From the NCBI RefSeq assembly GCF_021568855.1, contig NZ_JAKGUG010000002.1, positions 62,001 to 126,000 on the forward strand: a stretch of DNA of 64,000 bases, read 5' to 3'. Under the pieces are notes generated by a model. It was given only the letters and a program-made list of their open reading frames with translations. It made no database searches and was not told the origin of the DNA. The DNA is from Dethiosulfovibrio russensis (lineage in GTDB: Bacteria > Synergistota > Synergistia > Synergistales > Dethiosulfovibrionaceae). Positions 59,400-64,000 of this stretch are shown piece by piece. A program made the translations under genes and the position numbers. The stretch's first letter is position 1. Every line of letters begins with the position of its first letter.

Positions 59400-60616
59400 T
59401 ATCCCCTATCCAGACCGCCCATATAGCCACCAAGGCCCTGTGGGCCAACAAGATGAGGTCAGCCCTGACCGTGCTGGGCATAGTGATAGGCGTGGTGGCG
59501 GTGATCATAATGTTCGCCGTAGGGACGGGGGCCAGGGAGGAGATATCGGCAAAGATGAACTCCCTGGGGAGCAACATGCTCTTCATACGACCCGACGTGT
59601 TCCGTACCGGAGGGGTTCGGTCCGGCTCGGTCCAGACGCTGAACGTCAAGGACGCCGAGGCGATAGGGATCGAGTGTCCCTCTGTGACGGCGGTGGCCCC
59701 TGTGGTGAACTTCTCCGCCCAGGTGGTACAGGGCAACACGAACTGGTCCACCAGGATAACCGGGACCACCGGCCCGTTCCTCACGGTCAAGGACTGGGAG
59801 ATCGAGGACGGACGGAACTTCACCTCCACCGAGGAGAGAGGGGCCGCCAAGGTGTGCCTTCTCGGAGAGACCGTGGCGGACGAGCTTTTCGGTTCGGCTG
59901 ACCCCATAGGTGCGTCGGTCCGGATAGGGAAGGTTCCCTTCAAGGTGATAGGCCTGCTGAAGAGCAAGGGAGAGTCCATGATGGGAGACGAGGACGACAT
60001 AGTCCTGGTTCCCTTCACCACCGCCAGGAAGAGGCTGTCCCCCTCCAGGACACCCGGTCGGGTGGGGTCGATATTCGTAAAGTCGTCCTCCCCCGAAAGG
60101 CTCAACGCCGCCCAGAAGGAGATAGAGGCGCTGCTCCGGCAGAGGCACAGGATAAAGGAGGGCGAAGAGGACGATTTCAGAGTGCAGAACGTCACTCAGA
60201 TGGTCGAGGCTACCAAGTCCGCCACGGGTGTTATGACCATGCTATTAACCGCTGTGGCGTCTGTCTCTCTTTTGGTGGGAGGCATAGGTATAATGAATAT
60301 AATGCTGGTCTCCGTCACCGAGAGGACCAGGGAGATAGGCATAAGGATGGCGGTAGGAGCCACCGCCACGGACATAAGGATCCAGTTCATGACGGAGGCG
60401 CTGCTTCTGTCTCTGATAGGCGGTCTGGTAGGGGTTGCCCTGGGCTGGGGAGGAGCCCTCTCCATAACCAAGGTCACCGGCTGGAACACCTCCGTGCCGG
60501 TCTTCGCGGTGGTTCTGGCTGTAGGGGTGTCCGCCGCGACGGGGATGTTCTTCGGCTACTACCCGGCGGCCAAGGCAGCAAGGCTGAACCCCATAGACGC
60601 TCTGAGACACGAATAA
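59396..60616 (+). CDS. MacB-type ABC permease
   Basis: A 406-residue type VII ABC permease. The first membrane helix (MRSALTVLGIVIGVVAVIIM) is followed by a large periplasmic domain and three C-terminal helices, with NIMLVSVTERTREIGIRMAV near 305. It works by mechanotransmission, driving periplasmic substrates through TolC. The GTG start overlaps the ATPase stop by 4 bases. Confidence 0.93.
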   Translation: MISPIQTAHIATKALWANKMRSALTVLGIVIGVVAVIIMFAVGTGAREEISAKMNSLGSNMLFIRPDVFRTGGVRSGSVQTLNVKDAEAIGIECPSVTAVAPVVNFSAQVVQGNTNWSTRITGTTGPFLTVKDWEIEDGRNFTSTEERGAAKVCLLGETVADELFGSADPIGASVRIGKVPFKVIGLLKSKGESMMGDEDDIVLVPFTTARKRLSPSRTPGRVGSIFVKSSSPERLNAAQKEIEALLRQRHRIKEGEEDDFRVQNVTQMVEATKSATGVMTMLLTAVASVSLLVGGIGIMNIMLVSVTERTREIGIRMAVGATATDIRIQFMTEALLLSLIGGLVGVALGWGGALSITKVTGWNTSVPVFAVVLAVGVSAATGMFFGYYPAAKAARLNPIDALRHE

Positions 60617-60652
60617 AACCAGCTCCGTAGAAAAGGAAGGGAGGTCCATGTC

Positions 60653-61495
60653 ATGACGCTCGACCGAGATGAAAAAGACGGCGATACCGCCCATGGAAAA
60701 ATCGCCGTCGGCCAGGTATGGACCAAAAGCCTGATCTCCGTCTCGAAAATTCCCGGCGTGGACTTCACGGTGAACCCCTACGTGGGATGCCCCCACAAAT
60801 GTATATACTGCTACGCCGAGTTCATAAAGCAGCACACCGACCACACCGAGGATTGGGGCGACTTCGTGGACCTCAAGAGGTGTCACGCCAGGCTCCCCTA
60901 CAAGAAGATGCAGGGAAAGACCGTGGTGATGTGTTCCTCCACCGACGGCTACAACCCGCTGGAACTTCGCTTCGAGGCCACCAGAGAGATACTGGAGGAC
61001 ATGGTCTTCAGCCAGTGCGATTTCGACCTTATGATACTGACCAAGGGATACGCGGTGGTCCGAGACATAGATCTGCTTTTGAAGCTGAAGGCCAAGGTGG
61101 GAATCTCGATGAACTCTCTGGACGAATCGTTCAGAGTTAAGGCGGAGCCCAGGGCCTCCTCGGTAAGGAAAAGACTGGAGGCCCTCAGGCTGCTGAGAGA
61201 GGCGGGGCTCGAGACCTGGATCTTCATGTCCCCCATCTTTCCGGGAATAACCGACTTCAGGGCAGTGATCGATGCGACCAGACCCTGGACCTGCGAGTAC
61301 GGTTTCGAGAACCTGAAGTTGAACGGCCCCTTCAGGCCCAGGGTGCTGGAGATGATACGGAGGGAATATCCCGAACTGATCCCGCTGTATCGCCGAATCT
61401 TCGTGGAAAAAGACTACGGCTACTGGGACGAGCTCTCATGGGAGATCCGCTCCCACTGCAGAAAACTGGGACTCAGGTTCGGGGTATATTTCTGA
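60653..61495 (+). CDS. Radical SAM protein of the SPL (spore photoproduct lyase-like) family
   Basis: A 280-residue radical SAM protein. The [4Fe-4S] cluster motif is Cys46-x3-Cys50-x2-Cys53 in YVGCPHKCIYCYAEF. MCSSTDGYNPLELRFEATRE near 100 and LMILTKGYAVVRDIDLL follow, as in the SPL/Rv2578c group. The reaction is unknown. It lies 36 bases after the export operon and has GGGAGG upstream of the ATG, but no link is evident. Confidence 0.88.
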   Translation: MTLDRDEKDGDTAHGKIAVGQVWTKSLISVSKIPGVDFTVNPYVGCPHKCIYCYAEFIKQHTDHTEDWGDFVDLKRCHARLPYKKMQGKTVVMCSSTDGYNPLELRFEATREILEDMVFSQCDFDLMILTKGYAVVRDIDLLLKLKAKVGISMNSLDESFRVKAEPRASSVRKRLEALRLLREAGLETWIFMSPIFPGITDFRAVIDATRPWTCEYGFENLKLNGPFRPRVLEMIRREYPELIPLYRRIFVEKDYGYWDELSWEIRSHCRKLGLRFGVYF

Positions 61496-61536
61496 AAACC
61501 ATAAAACACATCGGATTTTTTCGTCAGTAAAACGAC

Positions 61537-63264
61537 CTACACGGCGCACTCCCAGTCCTGCGCCTTCTCCTGGGCCTCCCACAATTCGCTGTAGAGACCA
61601 CCCTTTTTGAGCAGATCGTCGTGTTTTCCCGTCTCAACTATCCTGCCGTCCTTCAACACCACTATTCTGTCGGCGTTTCGGATCGTCTTGAGATGATGGG
61701 CTATTACCACCACCGTCTTGCTGGCGGTCAGGTTGTCTATAGCCCTCTGTATCTTGACCTCGTTTATCGGGTCCAGGCCGCTTGTCATCTCGTCCAGAAT
61801 CACCAGAGGAGCGTCCCTGAGCAGTGCCCGGGCTATGGAGATCCTCTGTCTCTGTCCACCGGAGAGACCCACTCCGTTCTCCCCCACCGGGGTATCGTAG
61901 CCCTTGGGCAGTCCAGCTATGAAGTCGTGTATCATGGCCTTCTTGGCGGCCTCCACGACTTCCTCCCTGGAGGCGTTTCTTCTGCCTATCCGGATGTTCT
62001 CGAAGATGGTGTCCTCGAAGAGAATCACGTTCTGCATCACGACGCTGACGTTGAACAGAAAGTCGTCGTAGTCGATTTCCCTTATGTCCACTCCTCCCGC
62101 CAGTATCCGACCCTTCCTCACGTCCCAGAACCGGAGGATGAGGTTGGCGATGGTGCTCTTACCCCCTCCGGACGGACCTACCAGGGCGATCAGAGAGTTG
62201 CCCTCCACGTCCAGGTCCACGTTCTTTAGCTCGAAGTCCTCCTTGCCGTAGGAGAAGTCGACGTTTTGAAAACGAAGGTCCATTCCGACGGGACTCTTTC
62301 TACGGGATGCCGGTTTTATGGTGGGAGCGTTCAAAACCTTGGAGATTCTGCCGTAACTGTCCTTCCCCTTTATGAAATTGATCCAGTAGTTCTCAAGCTC
62401 GGCAAAGGGCCGGTAGAACTCTCGGCTGAGGACGACGAACAGGATGTAGTCGAAGACCTCCGCCTTGCCTCCGAAGACCAGCAGGGCCCCCACCGTCACC
62501 ATAACGCCGTAGGACAGGTCCAAAAAGAGAAAATATCTGCCCATATATCCTGCGATCGATCGGGATATGGCTTTGCTGCTTTCGCCGAATTTCAACATGC
62601 TATTTCCGAGCTTCTTCTCGAAGGACGAGCTTGCACCGAAGGCCTTAACCAGAGGGATCCCCTTGGTGTACTCGACGAAGAGACTGACCATGTCGGCCAG
62701 GTCGTTCTGGGTCTCTTTCTGCAATCTACCGCTGGACTCGATCCCGGAATACATCACGAACAAAGCGACAGGGATCAGTGACACCATGGCCAACCCCATT
62801 CTCCAGTCCACGTAGAAGAGTCCGCCTCCCACGATCGCCGCTACGACGATGCTGCTGACCGTCTTGGACCAGAAGTGGACCACCACCGGCTGAAGGTTTC
62901 CCACGTCTTTCTGGATAACCGTGTTAAGCTCTCCTATTCTTTCATCTGTGTAGAACCCCAGATAGATCCTCTTCATGGTGCGGATGAGCCTCTCCCTGAC
63001 TGTCGCGACCGTGTCGAAACCGGCCTGATGCTGGGCTATCTCCGCCACCAGGTTGGCGACTCCCTTGGCCACGAACAACCCGACGAGCTCGAAGGCGAAA
63101 CGCCACAAATCCAAGGGCATTCCCATGCCTACCTGTCTGAGTCCGTCCAGAGCTACCATGGTTATCCCCACGTTTAAAAGGGATCCCACTGTGAAGGACG
63201 CCATGGCCAGCGACATACACAGTTTAGACTCCCCGGTCAGATCCTTTATCAAAGCCGCTAACAT
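61537..63264 (-). CDS. ABC exporter half-transporter, second subunit of a pair
   Basis: A 575-residue fused membrane and ATPase protein. Six membrane segments occupy about 1-310. The ATPase has Walker A GPSGGGKST near 360, signature VGLSGGQRQRISIARALL and Walker B VILDEMTSGLDP with its catalytic Glu. The ATG at 63264 has GAGGAGG upstream and overlaps the upstream exporter gene by 7 bases, so the two probably form a heterodimer. Export of lipids, peptides or drugs is possible. Confidence 0.9.
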   Translation of the reverse strand: MLAALIKDLTGESKLCMSLAMASFTVGSLLNVGITMVALDGLRQVGMGMPLDLWRFAFELVGLFVAKGVANLVAEIAQHQAGFDTVATVRERLIRTMKRIYLGFYTDERIGELNTVIQKDVGNLQPVVVHFWSKTVSSIVVAAIVGGGLFYVDWRMGLAMVSLIPVALFVMYSGIESSGRLQKETQNDLADMVSLFVEYTKGIPLVKAFGASSSFEKKLGNSMLKFGESSKAISRSIAGYMGRYFLFLDLSYGVMVTVGALLVFGGKAEVFDYILFVVLSREFYRPFAELENYWINFIKGKDSYGRISKVLNAPTIKPASRRKSPVGMDLRFQNVDFSYGKEDFELKNVDLDVEGNSLIALVGPSGGGKSTIANLILRFWDVRKGRILAGGVDIREIDYDDFLFNVSVVMQNVILFEDTIFENIRIGRRNASREEVVEAAKKAMIHDFIAGLPKGYDTPVGENGVGLSGGQRQRISIARALLRDAPLVILDEMTSGLDPINEVKIQRAIDNLTASKTVVVIAHHLKTIRNADRIVVLKDGRIVETGKHDDLLKKGGLYSELWEAQEKAQDWECAV

Positions 63265-64000
63265 GCCTTCGCCTCCTCTTTCAATCTCCACCGATCAGCA
63301 TCGATCCGGGAGTCGAACATCTCCCGGTAGAGACGACTGGTCTTCAGCAGCTCGTCGTGGGAGCCTTTGCTCTCCACCCTGCCGTCCTCCATCACAACTA
63401 TCGAATCGGCGTTCCTGACGGCCTTCAGGTTATGGGCTATTACTATGACCGTTTTCTCCTTCGTCAGGCTGTCCAAGGCCATCTGAATGAGGTGCTCGTT
63501 GTAGGGATCTATGGCGGCGGTGGCCTCGTCCAGAATGACGATGGGGGTGTCCTTCAATATCATTCTGGCTATGGATATCCTCTGTTTCTCCCCGCCGGAC
63601 AGCCTGGATCCTCCCTCGCCGACCACGGTGTCATATCCGTCGGGAAGATCCATTATCCTGTCGTGGATCCTGGCCTTTTTCGCCGCCGCCACTATCTCGT
63701 CTCTGTCGGCGTCCTCTTTTCCAAGCCTTATGTTCTCCTCGACCGAGACGTTGAACAGAAACACCTCCTGCTGGACCATGGAGACCAGATTCAGCAGGTT
63801 TCCCTCGCTCATCCGTCCTATCTCCACTCCGCCTATGGTGATGCTTCCCTCGTAGCCCTTCCAGAACCCCATTAGCAGACCGGCCACCGTGCTCTTTCCC
63901 GCACCGGAGGCACCCACTATTGCGTTCACCGATTTTTCCCTGAAAAGCAGATCCACCTCGTTCAGCACCTTGCCCCTTTCGTCGTAGCCGAAGCTCACCT
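63258..64000 (-). CDS. ABC exporter half-transporter, first subunit, 3' part only
   Basis: The C-terminal 247 or so codons; the membrane part lies beyond the right edge. Walker A GASGAGKST, signature SRLSGGEKQRISIARMIL and Walker B VILDEATAAIDP are intact. The tail ends in a basic and acidic helix and Cys. Both this and the downstream subunit keep the catalytic Glu, so both ATP sites may be active. Confidence 0.9.
   Translation of the reverse strand, partial: VSFGYDERGKVLNEVDLLFREKSVNAIVGASGAGKSTVAGLLMGFWKGYEGSITIGGVEIGRMSEGNLLNLVSMVQQEVFLFNVSVEENIRLGKEDADRDEIVAAAKKARIHDRIMDLPDGYDTVVGEGGSRLSGGEKQRISIARMILKDTPIVILDEATAAIDPYNEHLIQMALDSLTKEKTVIVIAHNLKAVRNADSIVVMEDGRVESKGSHDELLKTSRLYREMFDSRIDADRWRLKEEAKAC

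Noticed and set aside
1-64000. CRISPR arrays, tRNA or rRNA genes, transposases
   Set aside because: No regularly spaced repeats, cloverleaf with a TTCRANNC arm, ribosomal RNA sequence or DDE/tyrosine recombinase protein was seen on either strand. Short or degenerate cases could be missed by eye.

Overview
The window reads as chromosomal DNA of a Gram-negative, amino-acid and peptide fermenting anaerobe of the phylum Synergistota, probably close to Dethiosulfovibrio. The best evidence is two secreted papain-like peptidases that end in a Gly-Gly-Cys-Ser motif, a hydrophobic stretch and basic residues, the pattern of the Synergistota sorting signal Synerg-CTERM. A diderm envelope is supported by an 8-amino-Kdo pathway, an RND pump and a TolC-type outer-membrane protein. 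The many peptide, TRAP and tripartite (TTT) transporters and peptidases fit a peptide-fermenting life. Genus-level assignment is inference.

Layout. 1-1233: 5' end of a UDP-GlcNAc 2-epimerase gene and an Ldh-family oxidoreductase. 1.4-10.5 kb is an accessory island on the minus strand: a DinJ/YafQ toxin-antitoxin pair, an orphan ParA-like ATPase, a five-gene cassette (DUF1659, DUF2922, YvrJ, M15 peptidase, sigma-like factor), a large TrlF-like PHP/SMC ATPase with an AlbA_2 partner, and a DUF6883-DUF4926-SecB-like operon. Decayed copies of the cassette and of the SecB operon flank the TrlF/AlbA_2 pair. This shows that a larger unit was duplicated and that each copy then lost a different part.

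10.6-16.1 kb: dppABCDF peptide transporter. 16.2-22.9 kb: an IclR-led operon with panB, panE, a TRAP transporter and an amidohydrolase, preceded by two evenly spaced operator-like palindromes. 23.1-26.1 kb: pyroglutamyl peptidase with its DUF969/DUF979 permease pair and a Crp/Fnr regulator. 26.2-31.2 kb: two tandem C1A peptidases. 31.3-31.9 kb: a RelE/RelB pair. 31.9-41.1 kb: gamma-glutamyltransferase and IclR facing an M20 peptidase, M19 dipeptidase, TctBCA and enolase-superfamily epimerase operon. This looks like a peptide uptake and breakdown unit that uses a TTT transporter.

41.2-42.7 kb and 52.4-54.0 kb hold two diverged copies of one two-gene module: an SMC/ABC-type ATPase followed, with a 4-base overlap, by a small PD-(D/E)XK-like nuclease. 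I do not recognise this pair as a named system. It is one of the two best candidates for an undescribed system here; the other is the DUF6883-DUF4926-SecB operon.

The rest: chromate transporter, TetR-RND efflux operon, kdsB-kdnB-kdnA for 8-amino-Kdo, a split Tm-1-like gene pair, a TolC-MacA-MacB-type export operon, a radical SAM protein of the spore photoproduct lyase type, and a two-subunit ABC exporter cut by the right edge. I saw no tRNA, rRNA, CRISPR array or transposase gene.
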